From positions 1-64,000 of the forward strand of contig JAQTZZ010000010.1 of NCBI GenBank assembly GCA_028687545.1: DNA of 64,000 bases, written 5' to 3'. Below, in pieces: positions 8,310-16,654 of this stretch; the first letter of the stretch is position 1, and each line of letters begins with the position of its first letter. Both the position numbers and the translations under genes were made by a program. Source of the stretch: Candidatus Wallbacteria bacterium. Lineage in GTDB: Bacteria; Muiribacteriota; JAQTZZ01. The notes beneath the pieces were generated by a model, which did no database searches, had not been told where the DNA came from, and saw only the letters and a program-made list of their open reading frames with translations.

Positions 8310-9677
8310 ATGAAAATCAAAGAAGTTATCCATTCCGAGGGCCGTACTGAACCGTTCGACATCCATAAAACCGAGAAAGTCCTCTGGGAAGTGATCAAGC
8401 AGATCAGGGGTTTCAACCGGGAAAAATTCGTGGCTGATGTGATGCCCTTTATTCAGAAGAGATACGATGCATTCCCGTATTCCAATATCACTACCCGCCA
8501 GATCAATGAAACCATCATCGACGCCCTGGAAGAGGGCGCACACGATGCCACGCTTGAAGCATACCTTGTTTTCACAGCTCAGAAATCCCTGGTGAAGAGC
8601 AAGCGGCTCCCTGCCTGGATCAACCTGGGTGTGCCATATCAGGTGATTTTTGACACTGCGGTGATCAGCGGCCTCAACAAATGCCTGACCCTCAAGCAGC
8701 TTGTCAAAATCGGCCAGGACAAAAAAAAAGTCGTCAAACTGATGCAGACCTACGAAAAATATTACAAGATGCAACTTTCCATGGCAGCTCTCAAGGTCAA
8801 GGAAAAGATCAACGAGGGTGCACGGGTGATCATTGTGGCAGGTCCGTCTTCCTCCAATAAGACTTCAACCACACTCTGGATCACAAGGCTTTTAAAAGAA
8901 GAGCACAACCTGGACCTGAATCTGTATCCATTGCATGTGGACGATTACTTCAAGAACAAGAATGAATTTCCGATCGACAAATACGGCGACCCTGACTATG
9001 AATCACCGGAAGCCCTGAAAATATCCCTGATCGACCAGCACATCAGGCAGCTGATCGATGGCGAGGAGATCGATAAACCGATTTATGACTTTAAGACATC
9101 CACTCAGACCGGTTCGGAAAAAGTCAGCATCAGCAGCGATTCAATTGTACTGATCGACTGTCTGCATGGACTGACCCCGGAAATCACAGCTTCCACTCCT
9201 GAAGAGAAAAAAATCAAAGTCTATATCGAATGCATGCCAATCCTGCTCTATGACGACAAATACAAAAATCCACGGGAATTCCGCAATCTTTTCACCCGCT
9301 GGACTGACTGGCGCATCATGCGCCGCTCAGTGCGCGACGACCAATCCAGAGGCACAAACCCGTATCAGACTTTTGGTCACTGGCATTATGTCCGGAAATG
9401 GGAGCTGCGTTCACTGATCCCGTACCTGATCGATGTCGACATCACGATCAACAGTTATAATCCGGCTGAAATCTATTTTTTCAGGGCATACCTGTTCGAC
9501 AAAATGGAATCCATCATCAGCGGGCTGAAAAAAGAAAATCGCATGGACGGTTACCAGCGCGCAGTTCGGGTGAGACGGATGCTTGAAGATATCCCACCCT
9601 GTGCCGACCGCTCTCTCATCCCGCTCGACAGTCCGATGCTGGAATTCATTGATCCAAATTCACAGAAAATCATTTAA
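8310..9677 (+). CDS. ATP-cone domain fused to uridine-kinase/PRK-like P-loop kinase
   Basis: The protein has 455 residues. Residues 1-95 look like an ATP-cone (VIHSEGRTEPFDIHKTEKVL, ITTRQINETIIDAL, ATLEAYLVF), the nucleotide-sensing module of ribonucleotide reductases and NrdR. Residues about 170-430 are a phosphoribulokinase/uridine-kinase-like domain: P-loop VAGPSSSNKTS, then HVDDYFK, YDFKTSTQTG, and IVLIDCLHGL as Walker B. In the P-loop the Gly before Lys is Asn (GPSSSGKT is usual), which may alter nucleotide binding. The substrate is unknown; a nucleoside or phosphosugar is likely. It is the first gene of a unit with CapD- and WbaP-type genes, 12 bases upstream of the CapD-like gene. Confidence 0.75.
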   Translation: MKIKEVIHSEGRTEPFDIHKTEKVLWEVIKQIRGFNREKFVADVMPFIQKRYDAFPYSNITTRQINETIIDALEEGAHDATLEAYLVFTAQKSLVKSKRLPAWINLGVPYQVIFDTAVISGLNKCLTLKQLVKIGQDKKKVVKLMQTYEKYYKMQLSMAALKVKEKINEGARVIIVAGPSSSNKTSTTLWITRLLKEEHNLDLNLYPLHVDDYFKNKNEFPIDKYGDPDYESPEALKISLIDQHIRQLIDGEEIDKPIYDFKTSTQTGSEKVSISSDSIVLIDCLHGLTPEITASTPEEKKIKVYIECMPILLYDDKYKNPREFRNLFTRWTDWRIMRRSVRDDQSRGTNPYQTFGHWHYVRKWELRSLIPYLIDVDITINSYNPAEIYFFRAYLFDKMESIISGLKKENRMDGYQRAVRVRRMLEDIPPCADRSLIPLDSPMLEFIDPNSQKII

Positions 9678-9689
9678 ACGGAGGCTATC

Positions 9690-11102
9690 CTGAAAAAGAA
9701 AAAGGTGCTGATAATCGGCGCCGGAGAAGCTGGACGGATGGTGGCCGATGAGATCTTGAAGCTCCTCCGCAGTTATGAAATTCTCGGTTTCATCGATGAT
9801 GATGAGAAAAAGCTCGGCACATCCTATAAAAACGTCAAGGTACTCGGCACCCGTTTTCAGATATCAGAGCTCGCCAACCGGCTTGAAATAGACGAAATCC
9901 TGATCGCGATCCCGTCTGCCACAGCCACCACCATTCAAAGCCTGATCGATAAATGCGAAGCCTCCCGGGTCAGTTTCAAGATCGTGCCTGGTATCTCTGA
10001 AATCATTCAGGGAAAAGTCAGCCTCAAGCAGATCAGGGAGATACAGCCCGAAGACCTGCTGGGCCGGGAAAAAGTGTTGATCAAAGCCACTTCCTTACGC
10101 AAAAAATTCAAGGACAGCACCATCCTGATCACTGGAGCAGGCGGTTCGATCGGTTCTGAAATCACCAGGCAGCTTTCCCGCTGCAAGCCTGGAAATCTGG
10201 TACTGGTGGATCAGAGCGAATACAATCTTTACCACCTGGACCTGGACCTGAAAAGTCAGATTGCGGGAAAATATCAGCTGCATCTCACCAATATCCTTGA
10301 TCTTCCCAAACTGCAGAAGATTTTTCGGAGCAGCAAACCTGATTTTGTGTTCCATGCCGCAGCTTACAAACATGTTCCTCTGCTTGAACAGCAGGTGGAT
10401 GAAGCCGTAAAAACCAACATCTTCGGCACCAGGAACCTGGTCAATCTCTCCAGGGAACATGGTGCAAAAAGCTTTGTCTTCATTTCCACGGATAAAGCGG
10501 TACGGCCAAAAAGCGTGATGGGCATGACAAAGAAAGTGGCGGAAGCCCTGTGCCTTTCTGCCAGCGACGACCATACCTCCTTCAGAGCAGTGCGCTTCGG
10601 CAATGTGCTCCTGAGCCAGGGAAGCGTGGTGCCGCTCTTCAAAGAGCAGATCAGCCGGGGCGGTCCTGTGACTGTAACACATCCGGACATCATCCGTTAT
10701 TTCATGACTACCAGCGAAGCAGCCCAGCTGGTGATCCAGGCTTCCTGCATTGGACAAGGCGGGGATCTGTTCATTCTGGACATGGGCGAACCGGTCAGAA
10801 TCATGGATCTGGCAAGACAGATGATCATCATGTCAGGCTACATTCCGGACAAAGAGATAAAAATCAAGATCACAGGCCTCAGACCGGGTGAAAAGCTGAT
10901 GGAAGAGCTTCTGACCAAGGAAGAGAATCTGACCACCACTAAAAACCAGAAAATTTTCATTTCAAATCCTAAAATATTTAAAAGTATTGAACTGACGTCC
11001 CTTCTCCAGAGCCTGGAAAAAGAAATCGACTGTCAGGACGGGCGGCTCAAGGATAAGCTGGAGGAATTCTGTGAAAAAGAAGGGACCTGTGAGCTGAAAT
11101 GA
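9690..11102 (+). CDS. CapD/FlaA1-type nucleotide-sugar 4,6-dehydratase/epimerase (soluble form)
   Basis: The protein begins with a CoA-binding-like Rossmann domain (LIIGAGEAGRMVADE), followed by the SDR domain: ILITGAGGSIGSEI (NAD-binding), a DQSEYNLY segment, AAAYKHVPLLE, FISTDKAVRPKSVMGMTKK (variant of the YxxxK site, as in the family) and LRPGEKLMEELL. Members convert UDP-GlcNAc or related sugars for surface polysaccharide. The N-terminal membrane helices of full-length WbpM/CapD are absent. The best ribosome site (GGAGG, 9680-9684) lies 5 bases before a CTG at 9690; a GTG at 9705 lacks one, so a CTG start is proposed. The 3' end overlaps the next gene (ATGA). Confidence 0.88.
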   Translation: MKKKKVLIIGAGEAGRMVADEILKLLRSYEILGFIDDDEKKLGTSYKNVKVLGTRFQISELANRLEIDEILIAIPSATATTIQSLIDKCEASRVSFKIVPGISEIIQGKVSLKQIREIQPEDLLGREKVLIKATSLRKKFKDSTILITGAGGSIGSEITRQLSRCKPGNLVLVDQSEYNLYHLDLDLKSQIAGKYQLHLTNILDLPKLQKIFRSSKPDFVFHAAAYKHVPLLEQQVDEAVKTNIFGTRNLVNLSREHGAKSFVFISTDKAVRPKSVMGMTKKVAEALCLSASDDHTSFRAVRFGNVLLSQGSVVPLFKEQISRGGPVTVTHPDIIRYFMTTSEAAQLVIQASCIGQGGDLFILDMGEPVRIMDLARQMIIMSGYIPDKEIKIKITGLRPGEKLMEELLTKEENLTTTKNQKIFISNPKIFKSIELTSLLQSLEKEIDCQDGRLKDKLEEFCEKEGTCELK

Positions 11103-12433
11103 ACCGTCGCGAGATCCTGGTTTCCCTGCTTTTTGACATTCTGCTGACGCAGGTTGCCGTACTCTATAGTTTCTATCTTAGATTCGGCTACGAAATCCCG
11201 CCGCATGAATTTGCGAATTATCTGGATATTTTGCCATTCTTCATCCTGGTGACGCCTTTGATTTTTTACTTTTTCGGGATTTATCAGATAAATTACCGCT
11301 ACGCAGGAATTTCAAATTTTCTGACCATCCCGCTCGCTAATTTCATTGCATTGCTGGTTCTGACTTCCGTAGTTTTTTTCAGCCGCTCGCTGGGTTTTTC
11401 AAGAATCATCCTGGTCTTTTTTTACCTGCTGGGTTCCTTTTTTTTCATGTGCTGGAGAATGATTCTTTTGACTCTCGCCATGATCAACTGGCAGAACAAG
11501 GTCCTGCTGAGAAGAGTGATGCTGATCTCCTATTCCGCTGAAAACAGAAATCTGATGGATTTTCTGCAGAAACACCCTGAATATGGATACCTGCCTGTTC
11601 TGAAATGGCCGGACTGCAACCATTCCGTCCGTCTGATCGGCGAGGAAGTGCTTACCCTGATCAACACTTATCAGATCGACGAAGTCTTTCTTGATACTGA
11701 GGGTTTGAGCGAAGATGAAATCCTCAAAAACACATCGAATCTGACGGAACTGGGAATCACTCTGAAACTGCTGCCCGGATTGTTCGATTTTTACAAAGCT
11801 AATTTCGAAATCACAGAAGTCGGCGGATACCTGCTCCTGACCACCAGGAAAAATCCCGGGACCTGGCATCTGGTATTCAAAGACTTGCTCGATTATCTGG
11901 TCGCCATCCTGGTACTGATTTTCTGCTCCCCGATCCTGGCTGTGATCGCTGCCTTGATCAAATTCAGTTCACCTGAAGGGAACATCCTGTACCTTCAGCG
12001 CAGAACCGGTAAAGGCGGCAAGATTTTCAGCATGTACAAGTTCCGCACCATGCGTCCTGAGGCAGACAAAACCGGACCACTGCTCACGGCTAAAAACGAT
12101 TCCAGGATTTATCCATTCGGACGTTTTCTCAGAAAATGGTCCCTGGACGAGCTGCCCCAGCTGATCAATGTCATCAAGGGTGACATGAGCCTGGTCGGAC
12201 CAAGGCCGGAAGTCCCTGAAATCACTGCAGATTATCTGCCCTGGCAGAAGCGGGTGTTCCAGACCAAGCCCGGGATCACAGGATTATCCCAGATCAGCGG
12301 CAGGGCGGACCTCTCAATTATCGAGAAATTGAAACTGGACCTCTTCTATATCGAGAATTATAACCTGATGCTGGACCTGAAAATCATTTTGAAAACCATC
12401 CTGGTAGTGCTGCGGCGCGAAGGTGCATATTAG
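11099..12433 (+). CDS. Polyprenyl-phosphate glycosylphosphotransferase (WbaP/CpsE type)
   Basis: The 444-residue membrane protein has four or five N-terminal membrane segments (about residues 8-30, 42-65, 80-105, 110-130), a soluble Rossmann-like middle part, a further hydrophobic segment near 265-285, and a C-terminal bacterial sugar-transferase domain (QRRTGKGGKIFSMYKFRTM, DELPQLINVIKGDMSLVGPRP, KPGITGLSQISGR). Such enzymes transfer sugar-1-phosphate to undecaprenyl phosphate, the first step of a surface or exopolysaccharide. The ATGA overlap with the CapD-like gene shows translational coupling; together they suggest sugar supply plus priming. No glycosyltransferase or flippase genes follow, so the rest of the pathway is elsewhere. 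Confidence 0.93.
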   Translation: MNRREILVSLLFDILLTQVAVLYSFYLRFGYEIPPHEFANYLDILPFFILVTPLIFYFFGIYQINYRYAGISNFLTIPLANFIALLVLTSVVFFSRSLGFSRIILVFFYLLGSFFFMCWRMILLTLAMINWQNKVLLRRVMLISYSAENRNLMDFLQKHPEYGYLPVLKWPDCNHSVRLIGEEVLTLINTYQIDEVFLDTEGLSEDEILKNTSNLTELGITLKLLPGLFDFYKANFEITEVGGYLLLTTRKNPGTWHLVFKDLLDYLVAILVLIFCSPILAVIAALIKFSSPEGNILYLQRRTGKGGKIFSMYKFRTMRPEADKTGPLLTAKNDSRIYPFGRFLRKWSLDELPQLINVIKGDMSLVGPRPEVPEITADYLPWQKRVFQTKPGITGLSQISGRADLSIIEKLKLDLFYIENYNLMLDLKIILKTILVVLRREGAY

Positions 12434-12555
12434 TTGCTGTTAAAAACCCGAACCTACTTGGTGAGGATTTTGCTACAGCAACTTATCCAGCACAGCTGGA
12501 TTAGAGCTGTTAATTCCGAACCACTTGGTGAGGGTTTTGCTACAGCAACTTATCC
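12433..12555 (+). repeat. Two-copy direct repeat (period 70 bp) after the transferase gene
   Basis: Unit 1 (12436-12488) and unit 2 (12506-12555) both read GCTGTTAA..CCGAAC..ACTTGGTGAGG.TTTTGCTACAGCAACTTATCC with few differences. AGTTGCTGT (12433-12441) is also the exact reverse complement of ACAGCAACT after unit 1, so each unit can fold into a hairpin. The stretch 12434-12690 has no convincing gene; an 81-codon frame through it starts at TTG and is built from the repeat. Confidence 0.7.
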
Positions 12556-12690
12556 CCGAAGCAGCGACGAGCTTAGCGAGGAGATGCGGAGTGGGATTAG
12601 AAGTTTGTCTCCGTTTCTGTTTGACAAATCTGCTTTTCAGCATAACATTAAAGTAGGACTAGAGTATGGAATTTATTAGGAGGGCTTAAG

Positions 12691-13872
12691 ATGCCTAAAA
12701 TTTCCATGCTTTTTCTGCTTTGCGCCTTCTTGACCGCCACTTTTGCCAGAGACATTGATGTTTATTTCCATTTCAAGGCACCACAAGCCAAGACAATTTG
12801 CATAGCCATGGAATGCATGGACTGGGAACAGGACGCCAACCCTATGCAAAAAGGACCTGACGGAGTTTTCACGCTGAAAATGGAAATCAATCCTGGCGAA
12901 TATCCCTACATGTATGTAGTGGATGGTAAATACTGGGTCCAGGACCCTGAAGCACAGTCAATCAGGATTGAAAATACCCCGGCCTCGCTTCTGATCGTCG
13001 GCACAGAAGCTGAACGTGCCGCTGAGCGCGCTGTCCAGGCCGGGAACGCGGACCAGGCTCTCCAGGCTGCCCAGGATCTTAGGGGTTATGATGAGCTTTC
13101 CCAATTCCAGGCTCCGGCCAATTTCTGCTTCGGTATACTGGGAGACTGCCGCGACGGGGAAGGTATTTACAAGGCGCTGCTTTCCAAAATCAAGGAATTC
13201 AAGGGTGTGATGGTAGCCAATAATGGAGACATGGTGAGTGGCCCGACAGTCTACAATGAATGGCTCACCTTCATCCAGGACACCAAGAATGCCGACATTC
13301 CCTTTGTGGCAGCGCTAGGCAATCACGACACCAAGAAAGCCGCAGACACAGTGTGGGATTCCAAGCTGTTCAAGATTCCTCAGAAGGATTTTTATTATTC
13401 CCTGAACTTTGGTAACTGCGCTTTTTTCTTTCTCAACACAGAATACACGAAAGGCTCTTTCCCGATCAGTGGAGCCCAGATGGACTGGCTGAAATCCGAA
13501 CTTTCCAGCAGTACAGCCAAGAATAAATTCGTATTCGTGCACAGACCGCTGTATCCATTGAAAAGCCAGGGCCAGCATTACAACGACTCGCTCAACATCT
13601 ATCCTGCTGACCGCGACGCACTGCTCCAGTTGTTCAAGGACAATGGAGTCAAATACATCTTCTGCGGACACGAGCATTTCTACAACAGGCAGACTGTCGA
13701 AGGCGTGGAGAACGTGATTGTCGGCGGAGCAGGCGCTCCGTTGTATACCTCTGCCGCTAAAGGCGGATATTATCACTTCGTGCTGGTGACTGTGAAAAAC
13801 GGCACAGTGAAGTGTGAAGTCTATAAATATGACTCTACCGCCGGAACTTACCAGATCTCGGATACATTTTAA
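12691..13872 (+). CDS. Secreted metallophosphoesterase with N-terminal glycogen-binding-like domain
   Basis: The protein has 393 residues, a signal peptide (MPKISMLFLLCAFLTATFA) and a good GGAGG ribosome site. Residues about 20-100 form an E-set domain of the AMPK/CBM48 type (YFHFKAPQAKTICIAME, NPGEYPYMYVVDGKYWVQDP). After a helical linker, residues 145-360 are a calcineurin-like phosphoesterase with GDCRD, NNGDMV, GNHD, VHRPLY and GHEHF supplying the dinuclear metal ligands. Substrate is unknown; location is periplasmic or extracellular. The same CBM48-like fold occurs twice in the protein at 19141-19863 of the facing operon, so the two loci may share a polysaccharide target (inference). Confidence 0.88.
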   Translation: MPKISMLFLLCAFLTATFARDIDVYFHFKAPQAKTICIAMECMDWEQDANPMQKGPDGVFTLKMEINPGEYPYMYVVDGKYWVQDPEAQSIRIENTPASLLIVGTEAERAAERAVQAGNADQALQAAQDLRGYDELSQFQAPANFCFGILGDCRDGEGIYKALLSKIKEFKGVMVANNGDMVSGPTVYNEWLTFIQDTKNADIPFVAALGNHDTKKAADTVWDSKLFKIPQKDFYYSLNFGNCAFFFLNTEYTKGSFPISGAQMDWLKSELSSSTAKNKFVFVHRPLYPLKSQGQHYNDSLNIYPADRDALLQLFKDNGVKYIFCGHEHFYNRQTVEGVENVIVGGAGAPLYTSAAKGGYYHFVLVTVKNGTVKCEVYKYDSTAGTYQISDTF

Positions 13873-13952
13873 GATTAGGGCGACGCAGAAGATTTAAATC
13901 CTGCTACACTGGTCCAACCCGGATTCAGCATGAGTTTTTAAACAGAATTCCA

Positions 13953-14076
13953 TAAGGCTGTTCAAAAGCGGTTGAATGCAAGAAGCGCGAAGCCTGAGGA
14001 ACGGAGTGTACTTAGAGGTACATGAAGTGACGAAGGCTGAGTGCGACGCAGCAGACGCCGCTTTTCAACAGCCTTA
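13953..14076. repeat. 124-bp imperfect palindromic repeat, copy 2
   Basis: Arms 13953-13971 and 14058-14076 (TAAGGCTGTT.AAAAGCGG) match 18 of 19. The centre is TGTAC-TTAGAG-GTACA. Architecture and several internal words match the element at 1831-1952. The right arm ends exactly on the stop codon of the PorV-like gene at 14074, so the repeat sits as the 3' end of the seven-gene operon and could act as a terminator or mRNA-stabilising structure. Confidence 0.75.
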
Positions 14077-15045
14077 GAATAATACTTCGAAGCCCATGAA
14101 GTGCTGGCTCACATCAGTATCATAATCACCCATGAATGCATATTCAAGGTTGAAATTCTCCGTGATTCTCATTCCCATGCCGAGGTTCAGGTTTCCGTTC
14201 TTGCTGCCAAACCGCAAAGTCAGATCCCTGTCCAGAAAAGTTTTTTCAACTCCGATCCTGAATTCCGTATTGTCCTGGCTGACATTGTCCAGAGATTTGG
14301 CATCGATCAGGTTGTACCCGTCAGCTGCGACAATGGTGGTGGGATCGACGTGGAAGGCGAATCCGAGGCTTGCGATCGTCGGTACATCGAATGAACTGTC
14401 GCGGAACAGGTTGTCCAGAGTCATGCCGATGGAGAGAAAATCGCTGTAGCAGTAAATGCCGCCAGCGCTGAGAGCGCCTTCATTGAAGGTACTGACCTGA
14501 TTGTTTTGCATGTAATTATCGTAAGTTGACCAGCGGACCTTGATCCCGCCGGCAAGTTTGGAATTCTTGCGCCAGAAAACAGAGTCAAAAGCCTTGGCTG
14601 CAGCGAACACCAGGTTGGTATTTTTATAGGCATCCACTCCGTTTTCAGAAATAATGCCGAAACCATAGTTGTAATTGACCCTGCGATCACTCTTGGGTGG
14701 CTGCAGCCTGTTTTCCAGATAGTCGCCGATCGTGAAAGTGACATCCTCGTCATCTTCATAACTCTGTCCAGTGAACGCCATTGAGTCATAACTCAGTTCA
14801 TTGCGCAGATTGGCCTTCAGCATCACTTCACCATAACGGCGGCCGCTGGGTATCTTGGCGAGGCCGGCAGGATTCCAGAACACCCCTGAAGCATCGTCGG
14901 AGACTGCAATGAAAGCCTCCCCCATGCCGATGGCGCGGCAGGAAGCCTCACCCAGGCCAGTGTACCGTACCTGCTGGTAGACCAGCGCCTGCGCGTTGGA
15001 GATCGTAAATAATATGAGCAACACCAACAGTCCGGATTTATTCAT
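14074..15045 (-). CDS. PorV/UPF0164-like outer-membrane beta-barrel
   Basis: The protein has 323 residues and a signal peptide (MNKSGLLVLLILFTISNAQA). The family hallmark follows: AIGMGEAFIAVSDD then GVFWNPAGLAKIPSG. The rest is amphipathic strands ending GFEVLF, an outer-membrane-type C-terminus. AGGAGGAAAA precedes the ATG, which overlaps the preceding stop (ATGA). It is the last gene of the envelope operon and, like the barrel at 3395-4204, shares an operon with a protein carrying a FlgD/CTD-type C-terminus. A cargo shuttle or transport role is inferred from PorV. Confidence 0.8.
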   Translation of the reverse strand: MNKSGLLVLLILFTISNAQALVYQQVRYTGLGEASCRAIGMGEAFIAVSDDASGVFWNPAGLAKIPSGRRYGEVMLKANLRNELSYDSMAFTGQSYEDDEDVTFTIGDYLENRLQPPKSDRRVNYNYGFGIISENGVDAYKNTNLVFAAAKAFDSVFWRKNSKLAGGIKVRWSTYDNYMQNNQVSTFNEGALSAGGIYCYSDFLSIGMTLDNLFRDSSFDVPTIASLGFAFHVDPTTIVAADGYNLIDAKSLDNVSQDNTEFRIGVEKTFLDRDLTLRFGSKNGNLNLGMGMRITENFNLEYAFMGDYDTDVSQHFMGFEVLF

Positions 15046-16238
15046 TTTTCCTCCTCATAGATGCCATGCGATTCGCCCCCTGGGTTGTAGCATTTAACTT
15101 TCAGCTTCTTAGTATCCTCGCCGAAAACATCATAGCGGCCGCCGGCAGGACACTTCGGAATGTCCTTGATGTACCCTCCCAGCAGCAGATCGTAGACTGT
15201 CACATTCGGGTCATCAGGGTTTTCCGCCCAGTATTTCTTCGCACTATCCAGCAGCTCTCGCATATTATTTCGGCAGATTTCTGAAAGTTGCTTAGTCCGG
15301 ATTGGGGGTATGACCACAGTTTCTTTCTGCGCAGATGGGATTTTCTGCTCGACCGCTGTTGGCAGCAGGACTTCACTCTGCGCAGTCTGGTGATACATCA
15401 TCGGGATCACTGCCAGCTTGTCGTCACTCTTGAAACCATTCGAGGTGAAGACGCGCAATTCTTTCTCCTGCTGTCCTTCCGAATTCTCTAATAAATCAAT
15501 CACGTTCGTATCGCCGGAGAAATTGGAACCTCCGCCAAAATTATTGGTACCCCTGACAGCTTTGACTTCCATGTTCATGAAGGCATTGGGATCAGTGTTG
15601 TTTTTATCGAACCCCATTACCAGCACCTGATAGCCCCAGTTCGGGAGTGGTTCGCCAAGGTCTTTTTTCAGCACCTTGGCTACGATCACAGATTCAGACA
15701 CAAAATAGAAATCAGGCACGATCAGCTCTTTTTTAATAAGCATGTCTTTAAGTTCCAGATGCTCGGTTTTTTCCTCGATATAGCTCTTCATTTCCCAGCC
15801 TTCCAATGGGGAAACCAGGATCACCTTTTCCCAGGCGGAATCAGGTTTGAAAGTCACGTTTCTGCCTGGTAGAGCCTCTTTATAACCCAGTCTTTCAAGG
15901 CGATTGGTGTCTATGTAGATGTCGATCAGCTGATGATTCCAGCCTGAAGCCTCTGTCGGCAGACCCTGCTTATTGAGCCTGCCGCGGAATTCCATCCTGA
16001 AATAGATCTCCATCCCGGCATCTATCACTTGAAATCTTATCAGATCAAAGGTACCGCGTTCGTATAGATTTTCATCTCTGGGATAGGTGTACGTGCCTGG
16101 TCCATGATCATCAAATGTCTTATCCTGCCATTCAAAGCAGGTCTTTTTCTCAGATCTGCCGACCAGCGGCGGCATTTTAGGCTGCTGACAGCCTGCAATC
16201 AGCATTGTTGCACACAACAGCAGCAGCAGCTTTCTCAT
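15042..16238 (-). CDS. Lipoprotein: glucodextranase-C-like domain plus pilin-like C-terminal tail
   Basis: From the ATG at 16238 (overlapping the previous stop as TGATG) the product has 398 residues and a lipobox (MLIAGC). Residues about 35-235 resemble the glucodextranase domain C/DOMON-like module: GPGTYTYPRDENLYERGTFD, IRFQVIDAG, LIDIYIDTN, then WGYQVLVMGFD. This module binds carbohydrate or anchors amylolytic enzymes to the surface. The last 80 residues look like the end of a type IV pilin or pseudopilin (CRNNMRELLDSAKKYW, LLGGYIKDIPKCPAGG) but without a prepilin leader. This domain mix is unusual. A surface polysaccharide-binding lipoprotein is the best guess. Confidence 0.7.
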   Translation of the reverse strand: MRKLLLLLCATMLIAGCQQPKMPPLVGRSEKKTCFEWQDKTFDDHGPGTYTYPRDENLYERGTFDLIRFQVIDAGMEIYFRMEFRGRLNKQGLPTEASGWNHQLIDIYIDTNRLERLGYKEALPGRNVTFKPDSAWEKVILVSPLEGWEMKSYIEEKTEHLELKDMLIKKELIVPDFYFVSESVIVAKVLKKDLGEPLPNWGYQVLVMGFDKNNTDPNAFMNMEVKAVRGTNNFGGGSNFSGDTNVIDLLENSEGQQEKELRVFTSNGFKSDDKLAVIPMMYHQTAQSEVLLPTAVEQKIPSAQKETVVIPPIRTKQLSEICRNNMRELLDSAKKYWAENPDDPNVTVYDLLLGGYIKDIPKCPAGGRYDVFGEDTKKLKVKCYNPGGESHGIYEEEK

Positions 16239-16648
16239 CAATATATCCTCCTGAAAACAACTTCCCCGGTCTCAGTTGTAGCCCAGGCGTTGAAAGATCC
16301 GGAAACGACCATTGCCGGAATAACGGGATTGTCAGTCCAGTCAGTGGATTGAACTGTAATCTCTACTGTCAGACCGCCAATCGGTACTTCCTTGTATGAA
16401 TTGTCGCTCTGGATCTTTTCGCAGGTCGGGTCCAGTCTCCAATCGTAACGTTTGGTATCACCGACAGCGAAATTCGGTTTGATGATGATCAGCTTGTACT
16501 GTCCGTCCAGAATACTGTTTGTATAAGGAAAAAATACCTTGGCATACCACATGGTTTCAGTTGGGGTAAGAGCATTATGATGAATGCATCCGCTGAACAG
16601 GAATGTCATAGTGAACATCAGTGCGATTAAAATTGTTCTTTTCATCAT
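16238..16648 (-). CDS. Small lipoprotein, unknown function
   Basis: The product has 136 residues and a lipobox (FLFSGC) after a hydrophobic signal. The mature part is predicted mostly beta (TMWYAKVFFPY, YKLIIIKPNF, LTVEITVQSTDW). The end (MVVSGSFNAWATTETGEVVFRR) faintly resembles a strand pair of an Ig/E-set fold. Two consecutive ATGs are possible starts; AAGGCGG precedes them. It lies 6 bases after the SLH-porin gene and overlaps the next lipoprotein gene, so it belongs to the envelope operon. Confidence 0.7.
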   Translation of the reverse strand: MMKRTILIALMFTMTFLFSGCIHHNALTPTETMWYAKVFFPYTNSILDGQYKLIIIKPNFAVGDTKRYDWRLDPTCEKIQSDNSYKEVPIGGLTVEITVQSTDWTDNPVIPAMVVSGSFNAWATTETGEVVFRRIY

Positions 16649-16654
16649 TCCGCC

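Noticed and set aside
12434-12679. 81-codon frame starting at TTG after the sugar transferase
   Set aside because: It is built from the two-unit direct repeat and lacks a ribosome site.
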